Notes under the pieces: model-generated | The model's input: the letters and a program-made list of their open reading frames with translations, nothing else | What the model was told of the DNA's origin: nothing | Databases searched by the model: none | Translations under genes and position numbers: made by a program | DNA from: Chitinophaga rhizophila | Lineage (GTDB): Bacteria > Bacteroidota > Bacteroidia > Chitinophagales > Chitinophagaceae | Reading direction: 5' to 3' | Assembly: GCF_019492185.1 (NCBI RefSeq) | Contig: NZ_JAICCF010000001.1 | Coordinates: 496,001 to 560,000, forward strand | Length of the DNA: 64,000 nt | Shown: one piece after another, positions 33,596 to 43,339 of the stretch | Position numbering within the stretch: position 1 is the stretch's first letter | Layout: every line of letters starts with the position of its first letter

Positions 33596-35832
33596 AAATT
33601 AAATCCTATATTAACATACATTCTTAAGCGTCCGTCCTGATCACAATACATGACGGACGCTTCTATTGGCCCCATAAAGGAGGAATAACCTCCTGTTAAT
33701 CCATAGCCACTCATATATTTATACTTAGCTGAAATATCTCCAAGGAAATCATACATCACCACGCCTGCCCGGGGAATTGCATAAGTATTACGCATAAATT
33801 CATACTGATAGGATAGCTGGAGCGTAGCCGCACTAGAAGTGGTAATTTCCGCCTCCCGAATGCCAACAATAGGTAGCTGATTACGCATTACAGCATTTAG
33901 CCCCCCTACTACAAATGCATTGATAGGGCCCTGCTGGTGAGTAAAATTGGCTCCTGCTCCTGCCTGTATCTGCATAGTGCCCTTACTGTTAAATGGTACA
34001 TGATACTTCATGTGTAACAGTGTACGCTGATAATCATTGAATTTATACCCATAATCTGCGGGCATAGTCTCTTCTCCATCTTTGTACACTCGATATCCCG
34101 TCTGCTGGTGATATACCCACCCGGATTCAAATTGCAAATCCATTCCCCGCCGCGGATATATCTTTCTATCAAGGGAGTTCACCCCAAAAAATACATAACT
34201 GTTCAATTGGTTGCCATTTCCCCTGAGTACTTCCACTGACTCATATCTCGGTGTCAGATTCAGAAATTCATACCGTGTACCAACCCCCATAGCCATCATA
34301 CTATTCAGCGTGTATTGAAGTTTTGCTTCACCATTCAGATACTTCATATGATATTCCATCTGTCTTTTAAAGTCCCTATATAGCGTCAGCTCATTATCCT
34401 CGTAATACACTCCCAATCCAAAGCCAAAGTTCCGTTTCGGCCCAAGGTACTTGAAGAACTCTCCCTGCACTCGCGGATTCTCACTGATTGCCAAACTCAC
34501 AAATGAACGCGAGTTAGGAACAACAAAGTTCCGTTGTGAGATATTGACAATTGCGCTTGCATTCGTGAAACTATTATATTGTAAACCAAACTTTACATAG
34601 GTCAAAGGATTCTCTTCAACCTGTATGTCCATAATACTTTTACAGTCTCCCTGTGGCTCTAGCCTATAGGTGATCATTTTGAAAAAACGGGTACCAAATA
34701 CATTCAGCACGGCATTCTTCAGATCCGCAGGCGTATAACAGCCGCCTTTTACTAATCCGAGCCTACCTCTGAAAAAGCTCTCGTCGGAATGCACCAGGCC
34801 ATTCACCTTAATATCCATCAGTTCAATATCTGGGGTAAACGGCAGGCGATCTTTCCGGAATGGTCTTTCCGGAGGATACAAGGCATTTAATGAATCGGCC
34901 ATGCGCTTAAAGATTGGATACATCTCCTCCCCCTTCTTACGGCCTATATCCAATAATGAGTCTACACTCCCAAAGCTTGCTGCACTATAATCGTCCAGCT
35001 GATGCTGTATATATATGTCAGTCAGCTTCTTTGCCTCTCTGAAGTCATCCGCATCCTTGTAGAAACCCAACTGATATATAATATCTAATGGTGTAACCAG
35101 CTGGTCAGCTTTACGGAGACCATTACTTACATTAGAGCCAATTACAATATCAGCCCCCATCTCTTTTGCGGTAATGACGGGAAAGTTTCGGACTACCCCG
35201 CCATCCACCAGCTTCTTGTCTCCGATCTTCACGGCTGTAAATACAGAAGGGATGGCCATACTGGCCCGGATTGCTGTTACTATATCACCTGAATCTAATG
35301 TGACCACCTGACCGGTAGTGACATCTGTAGCAATACATTTAAAAGGGATATTAAATTTTGAGAAGTCTCTGACATTGTTCACAGGCCAGCAAAGGCGGGC
35401 CAACTCCAGCCAGAGTTGTTCACCGGCTATCACACCTGACGCCAGCTTAGGCTTGCCATACTCAAACGGGATCTCTATCATGTACTTGTTGTACTCCCGC
35501 TTCTCTTCAAAGGAAATGTCAGTAAGAACAGGTTGATTTGAGAAAAGATTGTCCCAGTCCATCTGCCTGGCCACCCTCTCAATTGCATCCCCGGAATAAC
35601 CCATGGCATAAAGCGAGCCCACAATACTGCCCATACTGGTACCAGTCAGATAGTCAATTTTCAGTCCTGCGCTATCCAATGCCTGTAAAATACCTATATG
35701 GGCTAGTCCCTTAGCCCCACCACCACTTAATGTCAACCCAATCCTAGGCTGCCTAGGTGCCTGTTGGGCAACAACTGCCACTGAAAGCAGCAGCGAGATG
35801 AACAATAAAGCTAAAGCCGGTCGTTTACGCAT
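33592..35832 (-). CDS. Patatin-like phospholipase with C-terminal outer-membrane barrel
   Basis: A 746-residue protein with a signal peptide (cleavage near VAQQ, residue 22-24). The patatin domain (about 30-270) has SGGGAKGLAHIG for the oxyanion hole, GTSMGS with nucleophile Ser66 and DGGVVRNFP with the catalytic Asp. A POTRA-like stretch (about 335-410) and a C-terminal beta-barrel (about 415-746) ending NIGFNF, with a terminal Phe, follow. This is the type Vd/PlpD-like layout found as a single family in Bacteroidota. It may be retained at or exposed on the outer membrane and cleave phospholipids. Regulation is not evident. Confidence 0.92.
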   Translation of the reverse strand: MRKRPALALLFISLLLSVAVVAQQAPRQPRIGLTLSGGGAKGLAHIGILQALDSAGLKIDYLTGTSMGSIVGSLYAMGYSGDAIERVARQMDWDNLFSNQPVLTDISFEEKREYNKYMIEIPFEYGKPKLASGVIAGEQLWLELARLCWPVNNVRDFSKFNIPFKCIATDVTTGQVVTLDSGDIVTAIRASMAIPSVFTAVKIGDKKLVDGGVVRNFPVITAKEMGADIVIGSNVSNGLRKADQLVTPLDIIYQLGFYKDADDFREAKKLTDIYIQHQLDDYSAASFGSVDSLLDIGRKKGEEMYPIFKRMADSLNALYPPERPFRKDRLPFTPDIELMDIKVNGLVHSDESFFRGRLGLVKGGCYTPADLKNAVLNVFGTRFFKMITYRLEPQGDCKSIMDIQVEENPLTYVKFGLQYNSFTNASAIVNISQRNFVVPNSRSFVSLAISENPRVQGEFFKYLGPKRNFGFGLGVYYEDNELTLYRDFKRQMEYHMKYLNGEAKLQYTLNSMMAMGVGTRYEFLNLTPRYESVEVLRGNGNQLNSYVFFGVNSLDRKIYPRRGMDLQFESGWVYHQQTGYRVYKDGEETMPADYGYKFNDYQRTLLHMKYHVPFNSKGTMQIQAGAGANFTHQQGPINAFVVGGLNAVMRNQLPIVGIREAEITTSSAATLQLSYQYEFMRNTYAIPRAGVVMYDFLGDISAKYKYMSGYGLTGGYSSFMGPIEASVMYCDQDGRLRMYVNIGFNF

Positions 35833-36000
35833 ATATCAATTGTGTGGTGCTAACCCAAAGTCCCTAATAAAGTTAGTAGAAATTACTTATAATATCAGAC
35901 GGATAATCACCATTGTTCCCCTATTTAAATATGTAAATACTATAACATTTACGACAATTTGCCTATATTATACATCGATATCAACCAAGTAACCACGTAT

Positions 36001-37485
36001 ATGATTAACAGCAGAACCTCTCAATCCATCTGGCAGGTAATATTAGCCTCGTCTGCCGGAACGCTTATCGAATGGTATGACTTCTATATTTTTGGGAGTC
36101 TGTCCGCCATCATTTCCCAGAAATTCTTTCCGCCTAGCAATCCGGATCTTGCCTACATTGCCACGCTGGCCACCTTTGCTGTAGGATTTATTGTGAGGCC
36201 CTTTGGTGCCATTGTCTTTGGCAGACTTGGAGATCTGACCGGACGCAAACATACTTTTCTCCTGACCTTATTAATCATGGGTGGTTCGACCTTTGCCATC
36301 GGACTCATACCCGGTTATGACAGTATCGGATTACTGGCTCCGATCCTGGTATTACTGCTTCGTCTGCTACAAGGGCTGGCACTCGGAGGAGAATACGGCG
36401 GCGCAGCAACCTATGTTGCAGAACATTCCCCGCATCATCAGCGCGGATACTATACCAGTTTCATACAAACCACTGCTACCCTAGGCCTGTTCGTGTCATT
36501 GGCTGTGATTCTCATTACCCGGACGGCTCTTACTCCCGAAGATTTCAACGGGTGGGGATGGCGTATCCCTTTCTGGCTATCCATTCTCCTGGTCATAATG
36601 TCTTATTATATCAGGATAAAATTGAAAGAATCTCCTCTGTTCACTCAATTGAAGGCTGAAGGTAAGACGTCCCTCAATCCTCTCCGAGAAAGCTTTGGTA
36701 AGAAAGAAAATCTGCGTATGGTATTGCTGGCCCTCTTTGGCGCAACCATGGGACAGGGTGTAATTTGGTACACCGGCCAGTTCTATGCCTTATCTTTCCT
36801 CCAGAAGACCATGCAGGTAGAATTTGTACAGTCCAACATCATCATTGCTGTTGCACTGTTGCTGGGCACTCCCTTTTTTATCTACTTCGGTAAATTATCA
36901 GATAGAATAGGCCGGAAGAAAATCATGATGACCGGAATGATCATTGCCGCACTGGCGTACTATCCCATATATGCCGGTATGGACAGAATAGCTGATCTTG
37001 GACTGAAAAATGAGGACACCAGTCGTTATAGCATAGAGAACTCCATCACCAGAAATGATAAAATGGAGAATGTAGAAAAGTCCGTTAAGGTCAAAACCTA
37101 TACTGACGGATCCAAATTTAGGGAAACAACTATATCCACAGACGGTAAACAGGAAATTGTCAGAGAAATAATTGTCAGTAACAGCCAGCAGTGGCAGCTT
37201 ATTTTTCTGGTATTCATACAGGTTATATTTGTCACTATGGTATATGGCCCGATTGCAGCATTTCTGGTGGAACTCTTCCCCACAAGAATACGATACACAT
37301 CCATGTCATTGCCTTATCATATAGGAAATGGTGTTTTCGGCGGACTTCTACCTACAGTTGCAACGCTGCTGGTAACAGAAACTCAGAATCACCTGGCGGG
37401 ATTATTATATCCTATTTCCATCGCGCTTGTCTGCTTCCTGATAGGTGTTACAGGAATAAGAAGTAATATGATTGCCAAAGAATAA
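36001..37485 (+). CDS. MHS-type major facilitator transporter
   Basis: The start at 36001 gives 494 residues; an in-frame ATG at 35959 would add 14 residues before the usual N-terminus. The metabolite:H+ symporter signatures are visible: G-T-L-I-E-W-Y-D-F-Y-I-F near residue 20 and GRLGDLTGRKHTF (about 79-91), with about 12 membrane segments. A hydrophilic insertion of roughly 65 residues, rich in Lys, Glu, Thr and Ser, interrupts the C-terminal half (about 325-391). Substrates of the family are organic acids, betaines or alpha-ketoglutarate; the specific one is unknown. A terminator follows. Confidence 0.88.
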   Translation: MINSRTSQSIWQVILASSAGTLIEWYDFYIFGSLSAIISQKFFPPSNPDLAYIATLATFAVGFIVRPFGAIVFGRLGDLTGRKHTFLLTLLIMGGSTFAIGLIPGYDSIGLLAPILVLLLRLLQGLALGGEYGGAATYVAEHSPHHQRGYYTSFIQTTATLGLFVSLAVILITRTALTPEDFNGWGWRIPFWLSILLVIMSYYIRIKLKESPLFTQLKAEGKTSLNPLRESFGKKENLRMVLLALFGATMGQGVIWYTGQFYALSFLQKTMQVEFVQSNIIIAVALLLGTPFFIYFGKLSDRIGRKKIMMTGMIIAALAYYPIYAGMDRIADLGLKNEDTSRYSIENSITRNDKMENVEKSVKVKTYTDGSKFRETTISTDGKQEIVREIIVSNSQQWQLIFLVFIQVIFVTMVYGPIAAFLVELFPTRIRYTSMSLPYHIGNGVFGGLLPTVATLLVTETQNHLAGLLYPISIALVCFLIGVTGIRSNMIAKE

Positions 37486-37515
37486 TACAAAGATATAGTC
37501 TCTGCATAGTAACCA

Positions 37516-37546
37516 AACCCGGATGGCAGCCTAGCCTATCCGGGTT
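37516..37546 (+). terminator. Terminator after the MHS transporter
   Basis: AACCCGGAT (37516-37524) pairs with ATCCGGGTT (37538-37546); a short T-rich run (CTTACTTTTT) follows. Confidence 0.7.
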
Positions 37547-37765
37547 CTTACTTTTTCCCGGAAAAATCCCTTATTTGTTAAAATTAGTTATCAATTTTAG
37601 CGAAATTGAGTACATTAGCATACAGACGTTGTTAACTCTTTTTACCTATAGCCAAGTCAATCAATACAAACAGAACAGGCAGTTAACCCATTACATCGTA
37701 TGTACGTCTTAACAGCGTATACACAATTCTTTATCAGTTATTTACATTCCTTATCCTAAACTACT

Positions 37766-38176
37766 ATGAAGGCTAATACGGTTCTCGCATGGATATGCTA
37801 TGCGCTGTTCTTTCTGTTTATATACGCCAGTCTGAATAAGCTATTTGCATATGACTTCTATATATACGACCTTAAGAGGTCCCCACTGCTGTCATCTTAT
37901 GCAATACCTATAGCGGTCCTGGTGCCAGTCATGGAGCTATTAGTTGCCTTCCTCATCATAGCCGACTCCACCCGTCGTTACGGACTTGCAGGTGCTGTAC
38001 TACTTATGGCAGGCTTCACTATCTACGTAGCTTATGTACTCATTTTTACGGCGGAAAGACCTTGTACTTGCGGAGGCCTTATCCGTCATCTTTCCTGGAA
38101 TCAACACCTGGTATTCAATATAACTTTCCTGTTCCTTGCTATAGTTGGCTATAGGCTAACCTATCTTTTAAAATAA
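37766..38176 (+). CDS. MauE/DoxX-like membrane protein
   Basis: A 136-residue protein with four predicted membrane helices and a C-T-C-G-G motif after the third (about 97-101), as in the MauE/methylamine-utilisation-like family of small quinone- or disulfide-linked membrane proteins. In Bacteroidota such genes are commonly paired with a small DUF6520-like secreted protein, as here (28 bp downstream). The role is not established. No dehydrogenase is adjacent. Confidence 0.75.
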   Translation: MKANTVLAWICYALFFLFIYASLNKLFAYDFYIYDLKRSPLLSSYAIPIAVLVPVMELLVAFLIIADSTRRYGLAGAVLLMAGFTIYVAYVLIFTAERPCTCGGLIRHLSWNQHLVFNITFLFLAIVGYRLTYLLK

Positions 38177-38204
38177 AACATTCACTTATTTAACGCAATA
38201 CTAT

Positions 38205-38444
38205 ATGAAAAAAGCAAAAATGATGCTTGCACTTATAATAGCAGCTACGGCTGTCAGTGCAGCTTACGCCTTCAAGGCCAGATCCTTCTTTGGTTATGTC
38301 GTCGATGGAGGAGTCTATTCCATTGTACTGATTCCATTCAATTGCCCTGCAATCGGGGAAGGGTGTATCTACACCTCCTGGAACAACAATACGTTTCAGG
38401 TCTATACTTTGTCAGGACTAAGAATGAACCCGGTAAGGCCATAA
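38205..38444 (+). CDS. Small secreted protein (DUF6520-like)
   Basis: A 79-residue protein with an N-terminal signal (MKKAKMMLALIIAATAVSAA) and a short mature part with two cysteines (C-P and G-C-I), which could form a disulfide. It resembles the DUF6520 group of small Bacteroidota exported proteins often found with MauE-like genes. The function is unknown. The stop codon lies in the left arm of the inverted repeat that follows. Confidence 0.65.
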   Translation: MKKAKMMLALIIAATAVSAAYAFKARSFFGYVVDGGVYSIVLIPFNCPAIGEGCIYTSWNNNTFQVYTLSGLRMNPVRP

Positions 38445-38480
38445 CGTATCAGGAGCGGAGTGTCCGCTCCTGATACGTTA
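38442..38480. repeat. Perfect 18-bp inverted repeat between convergent genes
   Basis: TAACGTATCAGGAGCGGA (38442-38459), a GTG loop, then the exact reverse complement (38463-38480). The left arm includes the stop codon of the small secreted gene, and the right arm ends 3 bp before the susD stop. There is no T-tract on either side, so it is a strong hairpin but not a textbook terminator. Confidence 0.85.
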
Positions 38481-38483
38481 TAT

Positions 38484-39899
38484 TCAGTACCCTTTATTTT
38501 GGGTAAGATTAGCGTTTCGCCTGATTTCTTCTGCCGGCACCGGCCACAGTTGCTTTTCTGTACGCCACTGGGTCTCTTTGGCGGCGCACGCCTGTGGCAT
38601 AATAACATCTATGTTATTTGTGCGGCGCAGATCAAACCAACGATGCCCGCCTTCTGTAAATAACTCCCATTGTCGCTCTTTCAAAATTACTTTCAGTGCA
38701 TCCTCAGCACTGATGACCGGCTCAATTCCGGCTAGTGGTGATAGTCCTGCTCTCCTGCGCAATACATCTACGTCGGCAAGGGCCTCTTTTACTTTACCCA
38801 TATATACCATTGCTTCTGCACGGATCAGGTATTGCTCCGCCAGTCTGAATATCATGGTATACTCAGACAGCTGGGTGCCTGATCTCACCTTATATTTGTA
38901 GGCATAGTAGTACGTCACCCTGGGATTTACAGATGAATCATTAAGCCTGCCTATCCACAATGACTTCCGTATATCCTGATGATCAAAGGAGTTCACATAA
39001 TCAGCTGCCAAAGCAACCTGAGTAGTCAGTCGTGGTGGATATATAAGTATGAACTCACGTCCTTCATGAGTATTCAGGTTTAGATAATTAGGAGAGGACG
39101 GCATTAGCTGCCAGATAGCTTCTCTGCTATTCTTTAAGAACACATGTTCCGGGCTTACCAATTCATATCTGTCTTTGCTCTCGATCAATGACGAGGCCAG
39201 TGATGCTGCCTCCGGGTATTTCTGCGAGTACAGGTACACCCTGGCCAGCAGTGCGGCAGCGGTTGCTTTATTGGGGCGCGTCCTTTCCTGGCTTCCAGGC
39301 AGGCTGTTACTTGCAGCGTAACCATCATGCAGGAGGTCGCATGCTTTCTTTAGATCAGCTACAATCTGCTCATAGACCGCTGTAATTCTTTCCCTTCGCA
39401 GCTTCGCATTCTCGCTGACATCAATAGATGTTGACACAGGTACGCTACCGAATAAATTGACTAGGTAAAAGTATTCATACGCCCTTATAAAATAAGCCTC
39501 TCCCATCAATTGGGACTTAACAGCAGGCGTTAATACAGATGATTGTCCACAACCATCCAATACATCATTAGCCATATATATACAAGCATAAGCGTCTTTC
39601 CAGTACCAGTATGCGTAGATATTGTCGGGCTGCATTTTATTCCTGTATAGATCTGAAAGTTCAGCCTTTGTAAAAACCGTCAGCTCATCTCCTGAAACGC
39701 CTGTCAAAAGTGCTGTACGATAACTAGATGCTGATCCGTCGGCCATCCTGGCGTAGATACCCATTACAATACGGGTTGCGCTGCTATCTGATTGATAATA
39801 CGCAATACGCCCTTGCTGCTGCAACTCCTGTGCATCTTTAACACAGGAACATAGTAATAAGAGCTGCAATAGCGTAAAAAAATATTTTGTTGTAAACAT
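38484..39899 (-). CDS. SusD/RagB-like outer-membrane lipoprotein
   Basis: A 471-residue lipoprotein with lipobox LLLCSC (Cys near 18). It is a surface nutrient-binding partner of the SusC-like transporter upstream (15-bp gap). TPR-like helices and the C-terminal segment typical of SusD (LIRAEAMVYMG ... L-K-E-R-Q-W-E-L-F-T-E-G-G-H-R-W-F-D-L-R-R) are evident. The pair imports a glycan, peptide or other large ligand across the outer membrane. No degradative enzymes are encoded nearby, so the ligand cannot be inferred. Confidence 0.93.
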   Translation of the reverse strand: MFTTKYFFTLLQLLLLCSCVKDAQELQQQGRIAYYQSDSSATRIVMGIYARMADGSASSYRTALLTGVSGDELTVFTKAELSDLYRNKMQPDNIYAYWYWKDAYACIYMANDVLDGCGQSSVLTPAVKSQLMGEAYFIRAYEYFYLVNLFGSVPVSTSIDVSENAKLRRERITAVYEQIVADLKKACDLLHDGYAASNSLPGSQERTRPNKATAAALLARVYLYSQKYPEAASLASSLIESKDRYELVSPEHVFLKNSREAIWQLMPSSPNYLNLNTHEGREFILIYPPRLTTQVALAADYVNSFDHQDIRKSLWIGRLNDSSVNPRVTYYYAYKYKVRSGTQLSEYTMIFRLAEQYLIRAEAMVYMGKVKEALADVDVLRRRAGLSPLAGIEPVISAEDALKVILKERQWELFTEGGHRWFDLRRTNNIDVIMPQACAAKETQWRTEKQLWPVPAEEIRRNANLTQNKGY

Positions 39900-39914
39900 T
39901 ATCTGTGTTTTGTA

Positions 39915-42900
39915 TTAAAAGACTATTCTTACACCAGTACTGATTACCGTTAAGGGAGGAACCACTGAATGATTACCAGATGCCTGTGTTTCCGGGTCCG
40001 TACCTGTATAACCTGTAAAGGTCAGCGGGTTCTGCATATTTAGATGCGCCCCGGCACTTTTAACACTGACTCTTTCGCACCATGAAACAGGTAAAGCCCA
40101 TAGTAAAGAAATATTTCTTACGCGTGCATAGGAGGCATCCTGTATCATCCCATCGCTTGTCTGAAACTCCGTATTGGCTGCCTTTGCATGATCCCCTATG
40201 CTGGAGTATTTCTGATAAGGTGTACGATCACCACTCTTTCGCCACCTGTCTGCTCGCTCCTGCAACTGGTTAGAACCACGTTGGATAAACTGCCCTGCCA
40301 TTGAAACCGGCGGCATGCGCATTCCTTGCTGATGTACATACTGACAATGAACATCAAGCCTGACGCTGCCAAAAGTAATACCCAGCCCCAGTCCTGTATA
40401 AAACACAGGTCCGATAACAACAGGTTCTTTCTTTAATCGCGAGGATGTTCCAGGAGCATCTGATTGCTCAAATGTATAGATGCCTGTCTGGCTATCCACG
40501 CCTGTACTTTTATTAACCATCCTGACGTTCAAAGGATAGCCAACCTTATACAGCTCACCGAAGCTCGAGGCTTCCAGGTCAGGGAAAGACACCAGCTTGT
40601 TGCGGGGCACGGTGAGATTCCAGAATAAGTCATAACGTAGATTATTACTTTCCACCGTTTGAGACAATGCCTTTCTGGCATCTACTTCAAGTCCCGTATT
40701 CAGTATCAGCGCCTTCATATTTGCTGTCATAGTCTCGTACCCTGTTGTCGCGGGCAATGTCCGGCCTGCCAGCTGATTCTTCGTTTTATTCCTGTAGTAT
40801 ATCATCTTGACGGTCACAGATGCCGGTAATTCCAGCTCTATTCCAAGCTCACTTTTTTTATTAATCTGCCATTGCAGGGCTGCAACGGCATTATTGCCAG
40901 GCGTCAGCCCCAATGTGCCCATATAACCATAACCTGTCTGATAAGCGGTCGATACCGGTACATCGTAGGGTATTCGATCATTGCCTGTATTTGCAAGCCC
41001 TACATGCAACTTCCCCTTTATCAGCCATTCTGGTGTACCCAACAAACGCTCCTCTGAAAAAACCCAGGTTGCTCCTGCTGCCCAAAACAGCCTGTATCGT
41101 CCGTTACTACTGATCCTGCTGCTACCGTCCCTTCTCATTGTACCTGTTAGCACATAGCGGCCAGCATAACTATAACTAGCCCTGCCAGCCAGAGAGGCAT
41201 ACTGATAGTCTTCTTTTGTGGCCGAAAACGATACATGCCGCGCATTATTAATATCGCGCATCTGCTCATCACTTATAAAACCTCTTCCTGAGAAAAGCTG
41301 CCCACGTCTGACTGTTCTCTGCATGGTAAATCCGGCAGCCATTTCCCAGCTATGCAGACGCTTACTACTGCTATATACCAACTCCGGCTCAACTACCCAG
41401 GTTCTGGACTGATTACTACCAGCAGACATCGAACGCTGATCCTCCGGGTTGCTGCTCCCTGGTAATAACGAGACGAAAGGAAGCGCAGACATATCGTCTA
41501 AACGGTTAAACGCGTGCCCCAGTAATACCTGCATGTACACTTTACTTGTCAATGCCTGCTGTAGGTAAATACTACTAACAAGGCTCTTTTCTTTGATAAA
41601 AGTATATTGAGATACAACTGCATAAGGGTTGTTGTAGGTATTATTTTCCCAATTAAGTTTGCCCTCTGCTGTCTTAACAGGCGGACTATTCGGTGAGGAG
41701 AAAATAAGGCTTGCAAGGTCTACTACCGGCAGATGGTAGCTATTAGTACCATAAAAGTTACTGAATGTACATTTCAGACGTTGGTCGCGTGACTGATGTG
41801 TGATACTGGCATGACTGGTGATCTGCCTGTTGTTAAAGTCCTCCGGATATACTGTTGTCTGATTCTTTAGCTTACCGGATATCAGATACTGTGTCTGGTC
41901 ACTACCTTGTGAAAGACTGAGCCTTACTTCTTCCTGACGTGCTGTATTTCCTATTAAAGACTCCTGCCAATCTGTATATCTTATTGTATCCCACGTACCA
42001 TTCATGTCATAATCGGTACTACCAGGCCCCACACCATCATTCTGCATTGCTTCCCTCCTCATCTGTATATACTGCATTGTATTCATCAGCTTCACTTTTC
42101 TTCCCGAGATTGCAATACCATTACTATAGTCAAATTGTGTACGTGGTTTGCCTGCTTGCCCACGCTTGGTAGTAATAAGAATCACACCATTAGTTCCCCT
42201 TGATCCATATCTGGCTATTGCCTCTGCGTCTTTTAATATCTCAATATGGCTGATAGACAACAGATCTAAGGACGATAACGGGCTAATCCGCCCTGCTGCA
42301 TTAGCGGTTTGCGAGAGAGATGTGGTATTCATTATAACACCATCCAGTACATACAGCGGACCTATACCATCCGGCATACTATTATAGCCACGTACAAACG
42401 TTCTGGTACCAGAACCGGGAACACCGGATAGCTGAGTAATCTGCAGACCTGACACACGACCTGCCAGTGCATGTCCCAGGTCATTTACTAGTTGACCCTC
42501 CAGCTCATTTCCAGTAATAAAATCCCGGGCTTTCCTATCAGGGATTGTGGATATTAAATAATGGTATTCCGGTTTTACGACTGTAGTATTCAACTGCCTG
42601 GTCCTTAACTCAAGATGGGCCGGCGGGGCCTGATCAGTATTATATTTAATAACCTTTGGCTCATATCCCGGACAATTGACTAGCAAGTTACCCTGGAGGG
42701 GCATTCTCAACAGCCGGTATCGGCCACTTTCATCTGTAACAGTCGAGATTCTTCTGTTGTATAAACAAGTGACTACAGCACCTGTTAGTGGCAGATAATG
42801 TTTGTCAGTTACTATACCATGGAGAATGGGTATAGACAGTGGCGGTGAATCATATAACGGAACGTCCGCCGTTTTCACACATATCTCAATCTGGCCCCCT

Positions 42901-43202
42901 GGTTGCAGTATATATTTTACGCCTGTCTGAGCTGAGAATATCTGTTTCAACGCCATGTCTGGAGGTATATCTTTACACTCCACGTACACCGGTGAAGATC
43001 GTTCTTCAGCACCGGGTATGAAATAAAAGCTGGTCCCTGTCTGTGCTGAATATCTTGTCATTACATCATACAGACTGCGCCCCTTTTCATTTAATGTTAC
43101 AAGTTTGTTTTTATTAGTGATCTGTTTGTCTGACTGTGCATTTGCATTGATAGTCCCGAACATCACAGTCATAAGGAAGAAAATCATCCTGAAAGTGTAC
43201 AT
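39915..43202 (-). CDS. SusC/RagA-like TonB-dependent transporter with STN domain
   Basis: A 1095-residue outer-membrane transporter with a signal peptide, an N-terminal secretin/TonB N-terminal (STN) domain (about 30-110), a carboxypeptidase-regulatory-like domain (about 125-195), and a plug (about 215-345; V-L-D-G-V-I-M-N-T and L-K-D-A-E-A-I-A-R-Y-G-S-R-G-T-N-G-V-I are the SusC signatures). A barrel ends at the C-terminal aromatic (VRIVF). The STN domain means that transport is coupled to the FecR-type anti-sigma factor encoded just upstream, so ligand binding probably induces this locus. Confidence 0.95.
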   Translation of the reverse strand: MYTFRMIFFLMTVMFGTINANAQSDKQITNKNKLVTLNEKGRSLYDVMTRYSAQTGTSFYFIPGAEERSSPVYVECKDIPPDMALKQIFSAQTGVKYILQPGGQIEICVKTADVPLYDSPPLSIPILHGIVTDKHYLPLTGAVVTCLYNRRISTVTDESGRYRLLRMPLQGNLLVNCPGYEPKVIKYNTDQAPPAHLELRTRQLNTTVVKPEYHYLISTIPDRKARDFITGNELEGQLVNDLGHALAGRVSGLQITQLSGVPGSGTRTFVRGYNSMPDGIGPLYVLDGVIMNTTSLSQTANAAGRISPLSSLDLLSISHIEILKDAEAIARYGSRGTNGVILITTKRGQAGKPRTQFDYSNGIAISGRKVKLMNTMQYIQMRREAMQNDGVGPGSTDYDMNGTWDTIRYTDWQESLIGNTARQEEVRLSLSQGSDQTQYLISGKLKNQTTVYPEDFNNRQITSHASITHQSRDQRLKCTFSNFYGTNSYHLPVVDLASLIFSSPNSPPVKTAEGKLNWENNTYNNPYAVVSQYTFIKEKSLVSSIYLQQALTSKVYMQVLLGHAFNRLDDMSALPFVSLLPGSSNPEDQRSMSAGSNQSRTWVVEPELVYSSSKRLHSWEMAAGFTMQRTVRRGQLFSGRGFISDEQMRDINNARHVSFSATKEDYQYASLAGRASYSYAGRYVLTGTMRRDGSSRISSNGRYRLFWAAGATWVFSEERLLGTPEWLIKGKLHVGLANTGNDRIPYDVPVSTAYQTGYGYMGTLGLTPGNNAVAALQWQINKKSELGIELELPASVTVKMIYYRNKTKNQLAGRTLPATTGYETMTANMKALILNTGLEVDARKALSQTVESNNLRYDLFWNLTVPRNKLVSFPDLEASSFGELYKVGYPLNVRMVNKSTGVDSQTGIYTFEQSDAPGTSSRLKKEPVVIGPVFYTGLGLGITFGSVRLDVHCQYVHQQGMRMPPVSMAGQFIQRGSNQLQERADRWRKSGDRTPYQKYSSIGDHAKAANTEFQTSDGMIQDASYARVRNISLLWALPVSWCERVSVKSAGAHLNMQNPLTFTGYTGTDPETQASGNHSVVPPLTVISTGVRIVF

Positions 43203-43281
43203 AGTTAGGAATTAGTTTTTGTCCTTTTGATAAATCTGCTGAAATAATATTGTAAAACCCTATCGCATAGCATTCCGGCAA

Positions 43282-43308
43282 CTCCGGCAGCATATCTTAC
43301 TACCGGAG
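43282..43308 (-). other. Hairpin between fecR and susC
   Basis: CTCCGGCAG (43282-43290) and CTACCGGAG (43300-43308) form a 9-bp stem with one wobble pair in the 137-bp gap. No T-run follows on the minus strand, so it may be a processing or attenuation structure rather than a terminator. Confidence 0.45.
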
Positions 43309-43339
43309 CCTAATGGCATAGTGAGGGACGATTAAAAAG

